A stretch of DNA of 64,000 bases, taken from positions 62,001 to 126,000 of the forward strand of contig AFXF02001796.1 of assembly GCA_000231825.2 (NCBI GenBank). Direction: 5' to 3'. The notes under the pieces are model-generated. The model worked only from the letters and a program-made list of their open reading frames with translations. It was not told the DNA's origin and made no database searches. Within the stretch, counting starts at the first letter, position 1, and each line of letters begins with the position of its first letter. The DNA is from Tetrahymena elliotti 4EA (Eukaryota > Ciliophora > Oligohymenophorea > Hymenostomatida > Tetrahymenidae). The translations under genes were made by a program, and so were the position numbers. Positions 24,598 through 37,800 of the stretch are shown piece by piece.

Positions 24598-27500
24598 TCA
24601 ATTTGAACTATTTTATTTTATTATTTTTTGGAATCTTTCATTAAGTATTTTCCTATAATTAGCTCTTTCTTTATCAAATTTATTTTTATTTTTACTATAA
24701 TTATTTATTTCAAGTTAAGGAATTTCAATTATAAGCTCTTGCTCTTCTTCCCATCCGAGAGATTTCAAGAAAATTCTCTCTCTTTCCCAAGTAGTGTTTA
24801 AGTTTTAATTATAATCATTTTAATAATTCTAGGATGAGCTTAATTTATTTTATATATTTTAGCCTTAGTTTTAAGCTTAATTGTCTTACAAACCAGCTCC
24901 TGCTTTAGTTGAATTTTTTTAATTTTAGGAGAAACCAGCAGCTGCAGCTGCCTATGTTTGTAAAGATTCAGCTTCATCTGTATTTTTTTGTATTCTCTTT
25001 TGTTGGCTTTTAATATCTAACTAATTTTAATTATTTTATTGCTAATTATTAGAGTACTTTTTTGATTCTTGTTAGTTATTTGCTGCTGCTGATTACTTTG
25101 TATTCAAACTTTAAGTATCATTATTTTAAGTATTTAGAATGGGTTCTGCTTGAGCTTACTCTTCTTATTTAACTTCACTACTTTACTAAACTTAAACTTC
25201 ATTACCCTTTTTATTTTTCTTTTTCTTTTTTGATTCTTATTGCTTAAGTTTTTTCTATTCCTCCTCAATTTATTTGAGTTATTGCTATAACTCTTCTTAC
25301 TTTTTTTTTTATAGCTTAGCTTCCTATCTTTGCTTTTATTTTAGTTCCTCCTCTTCTTTCTTTTTTTATTCTTCCTCCATTTATTTTTTTAATTCTTCTT
25401 ACTTTTTTTCTTATTTTTTAAGCTTTTATTTCTGTTTCTTCTTTTGATTCTTCAATTTTTTAGCTTCTTTAGTTTTTTCATCCTCCTCTAAGTATTCTTC
25501 AAGAGAGTTTTTACAGCCGTTTCTCTCCATAGCAATTTGAATCTATCCTTAAAGTTAAGTCATAAATATTTTATAGCACTTTTTAATTATTCAATAAATG
25601 TAAAATTTATTATTTTGAAAATTAATTTTACTATATTTAGAAAGAGTTATCTAACTATTTCCTCTGATTTTTTATTTTTCCAAACATTTTGCAATCTGTC
25701 TTTTAAAGTTTAGCCTAAACAAATAAGCAACTCATCTTAAGCAGCCTCAGTTGTATTTGCATGCTTGACTAAAGAAGTATCTACTTAAGCTTTACTCATT
25801 ATTTCTTATATAAAATCAACCTAAAAAAGTATCATATTATTTATACATTAGTATTTAAATTTATATATTTTACTTGCATTGGAATTGATATTTTCCTTGT
25901 TTTATGACAATACTTTATATAATTAAGTAGGTCATATTATTCATCATCTAAATCTCCTTCATCCTAAAATATTTAAAAATATTATAGCAAGTTTCATAAA
26001 AATATTTGATTTACTTCATCTTCGTCCTCTTCTTCTTCTTCATCCATTTCATCTTCAAACTCTTAGTCATCATCAGCTTCTATTTAGCTATGTTCATAAG
26101 TATTATCTTGAGCACTTGCACAATTTTGATAAAAAGCTTCTTTTCTAATATATAATATAATAAAAAATATATTAAACTAAAGATTTTACATCTTATCAGA
26201 AGCATTATCATTCTATTAGTGACATTGATCTTAATTTTAATGAAACTCGCATTAATTTAATTCATCAATACAATTTTCTTATATTTATAATTCTTCATGA
26301 TGCTACTAATCACAATTCTCACAGTGATGCTATTCTTCATCATTTAATTTATTTTAAAAGTCTTCAGTTGAGTATTATTCTTCTTCTTAATCCATTTCAA
26401 TATTTTCTTTTAACTTTTAATATTCACCTAGAATGTTCTCTTTACATGTTCCACAAAATTTTCTCTTTTTCAAGTATTTCTTAAAAAATTTTAGATTAAA
26501 TAAATAAACCAATTTCATGATAAGATTTAAATTTTACATCTAAATTTGACAGAAAAAGTGATTCATCTATTTCTATAACTTCTTCCTTTGAGGAAAAATC
26601 AGGGTCAAAGAGCTATTCAAAATTATCTTTCATGAGACCTTTAGTTTAAGTAAAATTAAATTGAATGTTTTGATCGAAAAAAGAAATTTTACAAGGTAGA
26701 GGTTTTTTGGAATGTAAATTGCATCTATAATTTCTTTAACCAATAGATTTTTTGAACAGGTTAAAATTTCTGTTCAATTTTTCAAGCATGCTCTGTTTAT
26801 TTTAGTGGAATTAGAGAAATGAGGCTATATTAAAATTGTTTTCTAGAAAATTTTCTAAGATACCTATTTTAAAAAAATTAGCTTGATGAGAATGATAGTC
26901 AATTTGAGTCAATTTACCAATTTCTCTATTTTTATTGACAAATATTCCATCGAAGCTGATTGTGACTTAATTAAAATTGGCTTGCTATATTAAATTATTT
27001 AAAAACTAATGCAAACTTTCTTTGCAGCCTACACAATCTATAATATTTTGCATTTCAGCATTGAATTCTTATTCTTTGACCATAGTAGCTCTCTTCTTTT
27101 CAGAGTAATTTAGAACTTCTAGTTGCTTTGTAAATAAAAAAAATAAATTAAAATAAAATTCTTTTAATGTGAATAATTACATCAAATATACTTTTGATAT
27201 CTGGTGAAAATTATATCTTAGATTAATGGTTTTTTAATTTATTATTATTATTATTATTTTCTACAGCTTGAGCTCTTTAAACTTTTTAGTCTACATTCTA
27301 AAACTTTTAATGATGATAATTGTCATCTGATACTGAATTTTATTGATTTTAATTTATATTTAATAATCTATTTTCTTAATCTCTATGCTCTTGATTTAAT
27401 TATTGATTTTTAGCATTTAAAGAGTTTTTATGTGAAGAGTTGATGTTTTATTGATTTATTTATTATAATTATGAGATATTAATTTACTTAGACCTCTAAT

Positions 27501-29031
27501 ATTCTAAAGCATCAGCATATAAATTACTAATTGATTCAATCTACTATTGAATTTATATTTGATGCTACTGAATTCTTATATCTTGTTGGCTATTTTTTTT
27601 AATTTATTTTTCTTTTAAAATTTATGATATGAGAGAACCATCTTTTGCTATAGCAGAAATATTTTAATTAAAAGCATTGATAACAGCATTTTCTTTAGGC
27701 ATAGAATAATTTCTTTAATTTATTAATTATTTCTAATTATTTAAAAATGGCTAATTTAATATTGAATAACTTTCACTATTATCACAACTTTTTTTTTGAG
27801 CTTTAATATTAACAATAACAGTGTTATTTTTTTAATCTTTATTCATTTCATTCCTCTTTTTTCGTAGTCCATCTATATCCATCTAATAACTTAATAAAAA
27901 TCTTTTGTTATTAATTTAGTTTTTTAAATGATCTTTGCAATCTTGTTTTTCTATATTTTCTTCTATCTCCTCTTCTTCTTCATCCTCTTCCTCCTCTTCA
28001 TCTTCCTCCTCATCTTCTTCTTCCTCATCACAATCAAATTCAAGCATTTCATCATCTTCATCCTCCTCTATTTCTTCTTCAACATCCTCAAATTCATCAT
28101 CTTAGTTAAAGGTAGCCAAGTTCTGGATATTCATAGTTTAAAAATTAGAATTATTCATATCATTATATTAAAAATTAATTACATCTAATTATTAGCCTTA
28201 ACTTTATATTTAATCATTTAACTTAGCTAGCTTATCTTGTATATATTAATTCATTTTCATTTATATTTACTAATTTGTTTTAAGCCCATCTTAGTTACTA
28301 AAGTTTTACTACATACCACTTAAATGTTATTGTAATAAATGATTTTATATCTTATGGTTAATAGAAAAATCTTTTAAATCTTTCCCTTTTAATGCATTTT
28401 ATACTAAAATATTCCCTTCTTACTGACTATTCTCTTTTAGTCTAAGTTTATTCTATTAATTAATCTATTACATATGCTATAATTTGTCGATCTATATAAT
28501 ATCCTTTTAGTTTTTATATAAACCAGTAGTTACAGGACTTTAATGTGATTTCCACTAATCAGTTTAATAAACTACCTAAGCATTTTTCAAAATACCTTTT
28601 CTTTCTACTGTTTAGCTATTACCAATAATTAGCTATGTAATTGCATTATTTCCATTATTATATGACTATTTTATTGGAATTGATGTAGAATTTTAATTAT
28701 TTCCTGATTGGCTAATTTGAGATTACATGTTTTTATATTTTATTCCCTCTTATTTTATTTATAATCCATTTTAACCAATTTAATTATTTAATATTTATTA
28801 TTAATTCTACTAATCTATTTATGTATCAAAATTTTATTCATAATTTATATCATTTGCATATTATTAAGATTAGATATCATAATTTTATTCTTTAGAAAGA
28901 TATTATGCATTATTTGACATTTATTATTCTAAATTTTATGTGTTTACTTGCTATACACTACTCTCATTGGTAATTTAAATACTATTATCCTAAACTTTAA
29001 TATTCTACTTCTAGTTTTCTTATTTTGACAT
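24598..29031 (-). CDS. GGNBP2: GGNBP2 (gametogenetin-binding protein 2, ZNF403) orthologue
   Basis: Seven exons: 29031-27181, 27125-26538, 26479-26190, 26144-26015, 25963-25874, 25820-25632, 25542-24598; 1,360 residues, phases consistent. About 617 N-terminal residues are Gln/Asn-rich and carry a run of about 40 Asp/Glu (plus-strand 27961-28080). The conserved part starts in exon 2: the cysteine motif IDCVGCKESLHQFLNNLI, RCNLHSKKP, YLKKRKFCGTCKENILGEY, KEAFYQNC, then AAQDELLICLGQTLKDRLQ and the C-terminal RANYRKILNERFQK. These match the vertebrate protein in order (CVGCRRSVERLF, RCQLH, LRKHRFCTDCKNKVL, CLGIHLYERLHRIW). A Lys/Glu/Gln coiled coil and AAAAAG/Gln segments lie between. In animals GGNBP2 is a nuclear protein needed for spermatogenesis and placenta; its molecular activity is unclear. 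The 3' end of the last intron (GATAG) is non-typical but gives the right frame. Confidence 0.85.
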
Positions 29032-30230
29032 TTTAAACAAGGAAAGATTTTCGTTTATTAAGTAAAAGTTATTAAATTCACTAAAAACTTTTTAATTTGT
29101 TTTTTTATAGTAATTCTTTTAAGAAATACTCAAAAAATCTTTAAAATGCTACTTGAATCAATCAGTATTTTTATCTTTTAATTTTATAAATATATAAAAT
29201 TTCAATTATCTTAATGTAAAAATGACAATTTTTTACATATCCCTAGACTAGCAAGTATTTAATTTTTATCTAATCCTCATCATTTGCCAAAATTTAATTG
29301 ACAATTATTCATTTTCAAATTAAAGTTTTAATCGCTAAAAAATATTATTTTAAATGAAAAAAAAGATAATTTAGTTCTAATAATTATTTGTTGTGCTTTG
29401 ATTTCAATTTGGCTGTTATTTTATAAAAAATATAATAAAATATTTAGTATCTTAATTCTGTTATAGATTAAAACTATTTTGAAGTTAACAAAATTTCTAA
29501 ATCATAGCAACAATCAAAATTTTTTGTAAACAGTTTCTAATAATACTGATAACAAATACTAGAAAAAAATGTTAAATTATTTGAAGTTTGATTAGATTAT
29601 AACTTAAAAAGCATTATTTAACATAAAAATAAACTTTAAAGGAATTCTTATTAATTTTAAACCAAAAATCAGTTTTGGGAAAATTTTTATCAAATAAAAA
29701 AAAAATTAAAATATTTTGAATGTAAATTAAATATAAAATTCATTAAATTATTTTATTTAAGTTGAACTTAAAAAGTTTGATAAATTTTATTTTTTTCATT
29801 TTAAAAAAAGAAATTTTAAAAAGATAAAATAAAAACATGTAAATTAAAAATAATGTAAAGTATTTAAAGAATATTTTAGTATTTAAAATTTTTAGAATTT
29901 TTTTCTTTGAATAATATTCAATTTCTGAAGTTAGCAATTTCTTTAATAAGAATCATTTTGTCAATTTTACTGATTTGAATGATTAACACAAAATTTAATT
30001 TTTTTTGTTTAGAGACTCAGAATTTACTGTAAATCTGAAGAAAGAATTTCCTCATAGTGTTGTTTAGAAAAAATTTAAGGATAAGACAATGGGTTACATA
30101 TTTTGGCATAGAAAATCTTTGAAAAAAAATTCAAAAGTAAATTTTTATAAGTTCAAATTTAAATTTTTACAAGTAAAGGTAAAAAATAAAATATAGATGA
30201 AAATTAAGAGCCAATAAATGCGTTAAACAA
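29032..30230. other. Divergent intergenic region, no gene seen
   Basis: About 1.2 kb of A/T-rich DNA between the divergent GGNBP2 and the next plus-strand gene. Open frames here are made of Phe/Ile/Lys/Asn/Tyr codons only and look non-coding. An in-frame TGA at 29160-29158 closes the GGNBP2 frame upstream of its ATG. Confidence 0.5.
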
Positions 30231-30408
30231 ATGGTGTTAGACCTGATGAACTATAAATTTAACCAGAGAATGTAGTATGAAAAAAGTCTTTAATTAATCT
30301 TAAGTATTAAATATTGTTACTTTTAATGCTTGATGTATTAGAGATTTAAATAATAAGTTAATAAAACCAGTTAGAATCAAATATATTAATGGACCTGAAT
30401 GTTTGATG
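30231..30408 (+). other. Candidate 5' exons of the following gene
   Basis: Two short segments read as exons in phase with the downstream gene: 30231-30271 (ATG, MVLDLMNYKFNQR) and 30342-30408 (IDLNNKLIKPVRIKYINGP then ECLM), separated by a GTAG...TTAG intron of 70 nt. A GTAAAT donor at 30409 can join to an AAAAG acceptor at 30642, adding LNTQLLHSALSTF before the ATG at 30682. Base composition rises above the flanks in both segments. The join is plausible but unproven. Confidence 0.4.
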
Positions 30409-30681
30409 GTAAATTTTTTAATCAGATAATTATGATTTATCCATTATAAAATTATTAACCAGCTTTTACAGTCTAAATTTGCTAATTTGCTCAATATTAA
30501 ATATGTGCTTTTATTCAACTCAATAAAATTTATTAATTATTTCTACGTATAAAAACTATTAAACAAATTTGATTAGTAAAAAAGTAAAAAATTCGCAATA
30601 TTTTGTTTCTACTTATTTAATAATTAAACAAAAGGCTAAAAGCTAAATACTCAGCTCCTACACTCTGCTCTATCTACTTTC

Positions 30682-33600
30682 ATGAAATAAGATATTAAAG
30701 CTTAGCCAAATATTAAATTATTGCTAACCTCACTCTTCACTAAATTCTTTAGAGATCATTTACTAACATAAAAAGAGCACCAAAGAGATAAAGAAGCATA
30801 CCTAAAAAATTTTGATCTATGGTAGAAATTTGTTAAAGTGATAGATTAAGATTCAAAATAAGATGAAAGTGGTAGTTTTTCAAATAACCATCCATTAATT
30901 TAAGAGTTAGTTAGTACTATTCATAATTATAAATAAGATTAAACTGTTCAAGCAAATTACTTAGAAGAAGTACAATAAATTTTAAGCTCTCCTCAATGTT
31001 AAAGCAATCATACATCTGACTAGAATATTAAGAATAACTAGAAAAAAATTGAGAGACCATAATACCATTATCAAAAGAGGTAGCTCTCTATTCCTCCAAA
31101 ACCTTCTTTAATTAGGGGCGATAGTATAGTTGAAGAAGAAAAACCTTCTTAAGAATATAACTATAAGCAAGGACAGTCTCTGCGCACTCATAAAAAAAAT
31201 AATACAGCTATACTGAGTCAAACCAAATTTAAGTAGATAAAAGAAACTAATTAATGTCAAGCACCAAAATCTCCTTCTAACATATAACATGAAAATTAAA
31301 AAATAAATAAAAATATAAATATGCAATCCTGCTAAAATATATTTAGCGGAATATAAAGCATACACTAAAAATCCACTCATAGAGTAGTAGAAGATTCATA
31401 AAATACTTTCTTAGAGCTTTAAGATTTTTTAAAGTAAAAAAATACAAGAAATATTCAAGAAATAACATAAAACTTGATGTAAGAATAAATATTTAAGCAG
31501 TCAAAAAATATTTATATTCTTAAGTGCTCAAACGCTTGCACTCAAAATATGAATATGATGAATTAATTTATCTATGCAGTCAGCATATAGCACTACTAAA
31601 ACTTAATTTAAAATAGTTCTCTAGAAAAATGGCAACAAATAATTAAATTCTTTTAAGATGAAAAAAGTTTTAGCAGCTAGTAAAATTTAATTCAAGATGT
31701 GAATAAATCAAACAAAATGACTTCATAATAAAAATTAATCATGACAAAGTTATTCTCAGAAATGTCAGAAAGCATATAAAGAAAAGACAAAACACAGTAA
31801 GCAGCTTTCTCAGAATTTTTATAAAAAGCTTAAAACGATGAAATACTTGCTCAATGCTTGTTAGTGAGTCTTAAAGAAAAAATTGTAAGCACTTGCAAAT
31901 TAGAAGAAAGTGAAAGCTTTCGTAATGAAATATTTAATAATTGGTTTGTAAAAAACCCAAATACAAATTTAGTGGGAATAGACTCATAAAAATTGAAGCT
32001 TTTGTCCTACTCTCTTTTAAGGAGAATATCTATCTTAAAAGTGACTCAAACAATAAATAGTTAATAACAAATATACTCAAACTCTTCTTTAGAAACAATA
32101 TAATCATTCGATTAACCCAGCGATATCAATTTTTCTATTCCTTATATTAATATTCTTTGGCACAATACTCACTAATTTGATCACTTTTACCTAATTTTGA
32201 ATGATTAGTAATATAATTTCTATTAAAATAAAGACCAGTAAAAATATTAATCCCCTTAATATCCATTCATCTAAACAAAAGAAATATCTTTAAATAAATG
32301 TATTTCTGAAATGCAATCTTCATCTACACAACCATAACTGCATATTTCTAAATAAATCTCTGAATCTAGCGGTCATCCTTAAAGCAGTAATTCTATTTCA
32401 AGCTTATTATCTTTATCTTAAAAGAAATAAAAAGAAGATGCTCTAATTGAAAAATATGCTTCATCTACTTCAAGCCTCTCTAAATTATGCAATTCTATGG
32501 TAATTAAATTTTCATTATAATCTAAGAGTTATTATTTTAATAACGCAAAACCTTTTTTTAAATAAAAGAATAAATTTTAATGAATCAAAATTTAGTAAAA
32601 AATATTAAACAAATTTTATAAAATTAGGAACCTAAATTCTCATAAGAAAGTAATTTGAAGCTTAAGTAAAAAGTTTAGTAGTTGAAGTTAATGATGATAG
32701 ATAATTCATTTTCAATAAATAGCATTCAAATGTAGATGGAGAATAATTGGACTCCCTTGAATTAATTAAACCAATAAAAACATATTGGTAGTCCTTCTAT
32801 GCCATTCCACTATCAAGAATAATAAATTTAAAAAATTGATCTATCATAATATAAGACAAATTAACAATAACCTAATTTGAAACCATTAAACGATTTCTCA
32901 AATTTAAATATTAATTCAAGATATTCAAGTAATATGCAAATTTAAATACTGAAAAATTAAGACTAGGATCTGATTAGAGGTCGTGAAAATTGCTCAAACT
33001 AAATTAAAATACTAAATTAATGCAGTAGCTTTAGAAGTGCAAGCCAAAACAATTTTATCAAGCATCAAGAATAAAAACCTCTGATAAATATATTGAATAA
33101 TTAAATTAATAACTAAAGCCAAATTACACATAATATTTCCCAAAGCACCAAACATTAGATTGGCAGTTAAGCAAGATTAAGAGTATAATCTGGACATGTA
33201 GCATCCGCTAGTAAACTCAATGAAGATTACTAAGAATATTCAGGTATAACTATATTAGGGTAACAATCCTAAAAAAGAAACATATCACCTTTTATAAATT
33301 TGAAAAATGATGAAAGTAACATAAATCTGATAAAATTAGAAGAAAACAAGAAAGAAGATTCCTCTGATAAATATAGATCTAATTAAAATTATGATTCTCT
33401 TACATCATAATTTTAAATATAATTCCTTAATAAATAATTAAAAAATAATTTAAATGCAAAATAAGTAGAAGATTCAGATAAAAGCGTTTTAAAATTATTA
33501 GGGTTGACAAGTTCAGCTTCCTCTAACTCAACTTCATCTTCTAATACTACATCTACTACCAACATTGTAAACAACTACATTTCAGGAAACTCATACTCTC

Positions 33601-33890
33601 AATAACAACAAGCATCTTTCTTCTTGAAAAATAGTCCAAATTATATGAATAATATCAACAACAATTCACCATAAGCAGATTCAGGAATTAAATTGATAAA
33701 ATCTTAAAGTACTAACTAAAATAATATACAATTTACTAACCCAAAATAAATACCATCTATTAATGATTTTAGATTTTACTAAGAATTTTTATTATAAAGC
33801 AAACAAAGCACACCAAATCAAAATTGTATAAAGAATTAACAAATAAATCATAAACATATTACCCTATAATAAAATCTAGTAAAAAGTTGA
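30682..33890 (+). CDS. Unrecognised Ser/Asn/Gln-rich protein
   Basis: Two exons, 30682-32499 and 32628-33890, with a 128-nt GTAATT...ATTAG intron in phase 0; 1,026 residues from this ATG, perhaps 49 more if the upstream exons at 30231-30408 are used. The first 60 residues are helical and hydrophobic/charged (LLLTSLFTKFFRDHLL, YLKNFDLWQKFVKV). The middle holds predicted helices (KLIMTKLFSEMSESIQ, LAQCLLVSLKEKIVS, LLSYSLLRRISIL) between low-complexity stretches. The C-terminal third is Ser/Asn/Gln-rich (SSASSNSTSSSNTTSTT). No domain, signal peptide or membrane segment is recognised. The composition suggests a largely disordered scaffold or regulator, but that is only inference. Confidence 0.7.
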
Positions 33891-34842
33891 ATTTTTATTT
33901 TGTTATTTATTTTTATTCTCATTAAATAAAAAAAGTATAACCATTTTACAATTATTAAAATTAATTCACAAATTTCATTTATTTCTTTTTTACTTTTTCA
34001 GCTAATTTAAACAAAATTATTGTTTTTTAAATGACCAAAAATGTAAAATGTTTATTGTATTATACTAAAGAAACCTCTATAAATTTTATTACTCATCAAG
34101 AAAAGAGCTGAATTTTCATTTTTTTATTTTACCAAATTATTTTTGTAAAAATATTTTAATAATTACTAATTTAATATCCAATTTTATTTATTTTTTTTGA
34201 ACTTGTTCATACTATAAAAATCAATAAGAATTAAAAATATTCTAGCTCGACTTAAAGTGGACATTTTAAGCATCTTTTTTGAAAAGAAATTAAGTAAAAA
34301 GCTAAATCTTTATTTTGTGATTTTTACTTTTTTATCCATAAAATAATTGTATTAAAATTATTTTATATTTTCTAAGATTAGATGACCTAATTTTACTTAT
34401 TATTTTTAAATTGTTCTAATTGATTAGATTTATGTTATAAGAAGAAAGAAACAACAAAAATTTATTGTTTTCACCTTTTACTTATGAGATTCATAGTTTT
34501 ATAAATTATGCATAAGGTATATTATATCTTAACATTTCAAGAGCATTTTATTAATTATTTGTATTATGATAGATTAAATAAAATGATTAAAAGAAAAATT
34601 TATAATTTAACTACTAAAAAATTTTGTTTAAATGAAATAATTAATAATATGTGATAGCTTACAAAACATTTAAAGGATTCAAATTGATAACGATAATCAT
34701 TCATTCAATTTATTATTTCTGCTAAATTAACTTTTGTTAAAAAATTATAAACTTAAAAAAATATATAATCATTACATACGTTTATCAATAGAACAGCTTC
34801 CATTAAAATTTAAAACAAAAGGAAGAATACTATTGTAAAGTT
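33891..34842. other. Intergenic, no gene seen
   Basis: About 950 bp of A/T-rich sequence between two plus-strand genes. No frame of coding-like composition, RNA gene or repeat recognised; it should hold a terminator region and the promoter of the PH-TTC39 gene. Confidence 0.55.
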
Positions 34843-37800
34843 ATGTCAGCAAGCAATTAAAATACTATTTTGGCTAACATACCTATCAAAAAATCTAGTA
34901 AAGACACAATAAAAAGCAACAAGAATATAATGATAAATTTTGAAAATCAATTATAGTAGAAAGTAGAGGATATGTTTAAAGTTGATGGACTTAAAATATT
35001 AGTTAAAAGAGGGAAAACATTTGGGTTGCTAACAATTAGATATTACAAGATAGTTAGAGATTTTCTTTATTACTATAAAAGCAAAACCATTACAATCAAG
35101 CCAAAAGGAATACTCAATTTACGTGACTCATCTCTTAAAGTTGAGCTAGAATATGGAAAAATAATTAAGGAGAAGCAATTTGGAATTAAAGTTTAAGGAG
35201 TAAAAACTCATGGGGTATTTTGGTTAGTAAGTTAAAATCAGGCAGAAAATATAATACTATTTAAATACTTGAAGCTTTTAAATGGATCATTTTAGATAAA
35301 GCAGCTACCTATTCTTTCTAACAGGAATCTTAGAGGAGGAGCAAACAGTTCGCTTATAAATAATAGTATATGTAGTCAAGGAGATGGTGGTTTAGGTAAA
35401 ATAGCTACACATTTAAATCTAATTCTTTTATAAAACATTTTGTAATTGAAATAAATTTAATAGAAAATATGATGAGTGAGGAGAGAATAAACTAAATAGG
35501 ATTTATGGATGCACAGCTTAATCTAGCTCTTAGAAATATAGATAGCAGTGTTGTTTTTAAGATAGATAAGCCTTAATTAGAAGATTAAAATGGATTATTT
35601 GATAATCCAAATAAGTAAATTATTTCTGCTGCTGCTGGAGAATTTCGCATTCATGATAATTAAAATTTACTTCAGTAAAACAATTCTAATTAAATTGCAT
35701 TTAATAATTAAATTAATAGCCATAAAGATAGAAATAATTATTTTTAAGATGGAGATTATTCAGTTGAAAAAAAAGAAAATAATTAGCAATTTAATGTAAA
35801 CTCTAAAAAGATAAACTAAATTTCATTTTAGAAAAAATAAGAAACTGAAAACGAATAAATTTTTGAAGAAGAGGAAGGCTTTAAAAATAAATAATGGGGA
35901 TAAGTTCAATATCATAATAGTAGCACTTATTTTGGGGAAAGCTAAAAATAATCAACAAAGAACAGCCATAGCTTAAATTACAGTAGCCAATAAAAATTAG
36001 GATAGCAAGATCAAGTTATTCATTTAAACCTTTAAATTTCCCCAAAGAGAAAATAGCCTCATACAGCTAGCTCTCTCAATGAAAAAAATAGTAGTGGTAA
36101 TAAGAGTCATTTATACTAAATTAACTATTCACCAAACTTTAATAATATCTATGGCAAGGGCTATGATGATGAATTTTTATAGAGAGAAATAGGAGATGTT
36201 TAATTACCTTCTTCTCCAAAAAAAGTTATTTAATTTGATGAAGATTTTGATGAAGAATATATAGATTATTATGGTGAAATAAACTTGAATTACACTAGTG
36301 GATTAGGGAGTGCAATTACTAGTTAGAATACTCTTAATCAAATAAAAAAACCACACACAGAATAATAAATTCCATCCTCTTAAAATCTTATGTAAAATTA
36401 AAATTCTTTAAGCTAATAAAATTTTAGCTAAAATTAAATACTTTTAATTGATGCGAGCAGTCATCTTACATAAATGTTAAGTCCTACATATACATAGAAA
36501 GATTCTAATTTTTTAAAAAAATACAATAATAATGAAGATTATGCTCAGCAGTTGAACATGATAAAAGAATAAGGCAAAAAAATAGAAGAATCCATCAAAA
36601 CAAGTGAATTAATGCTTAATTACTACAAGGAATAATATGAATAAATTAAAAAATCGTTTTCTTGCCTGGATGAAGCAGAAGAGCAAAATAATGAAAAAAA
36701 TAAAAATAAATTAAATTCTAAAGCAATGTCTCTAAACCCTTAATCAAGCTAGTAGAGCTAATAATTAAATATGAAGAATTCAAATAATTATAAATCATCT
36801 AATCATAATTAATCTAAAAGCGAAACAAATTTAATATAATATATTCATGTTGATTAAAATTACGAAGACATTAATTATAATGATTTTAATTGCTAAATTC
36901 CTATTTAAAATTTATATTAATCTCAAAATTCAATAGAGTTTAAACTATAGTTGAATGATAAGCTAAAAAATAAATCTGCTCCTCACTCTCCTAATAATTC
37001 AATGGTTAAGGCTAACAAATTTATTAATAAAAGTGATTATGATGAGAATATTGCTGAAGATTCTCAAGAAGGATCTAATGACTAACAGAACAGCAGATAT
37101 GTTTGCAGAAATATGGATATACTATCAAATAATAATCCTCATTAAAGAACTTAAACTGATTTAGCATAAGAAGCAGAAGAGAATAGTGAGGAAGAAGACG
37201 ATTACTATTTAAGTGAAAAACCAAAGGAGTGTAACTCGAGATCAAGTAATTGTAATGAAATAAAAGAATCTAAGTATTAATCTGGAATAAGCAACAAAAC
37301 AACAAGTTACTAATAATCAGAATATAAAATTGTTTTAAATGAGGAATAAAAAAAATTAAACAAGGAAATGAAAGAAATTTGTAATTAAGAAAACTCACTC
37401 CGATAAATAGATGATTTAGATTTCAAAATTTTAGATGAAATAAAAGATGAAGTAGGGAGAAACGCTTCTTAATTAAGCAAACCTAGTCCATTTTTAAATT
37501 AATCAAACTCTAACATTAGAAGGAGCAAAAGTGCAGTATAATAAAAGAAAAATATAACTAACCAAATTAAATACAAAGAAAGAGCATCTGAAAAGAATAT
37601 TTGCTAAAGTAATGTATATGATGAAGAAGAAGGAGAAGAAGAAGAGGAAGAATACAGTGAAAATATAGATAACTCTGAACATTCTTAAACAGTAAGTCAA
37701 TATTAAGGTATTCAAAAGAAATTTCCTTATGAGGAATAAGATGAAATTATTTAAAGTTCTAAAATTAACGAAAAAGGATCTATCTAAATAGATTCATCTG

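Noticed and set aside
25797..25799. Start codon for a separate gene covering 24598-25799
   Set aside because: Upstream exons splice in phase into this frame and the joined protein matches GGNBP2 from end to end, so this ATG is internal.
27055..27081. ATG near 27081 as start of a zinc-binding protein
   Set aside because: The frame continues upstream through an intron at 27126-27180 into a 617-codon exon with a well-placed ATG at 29031.
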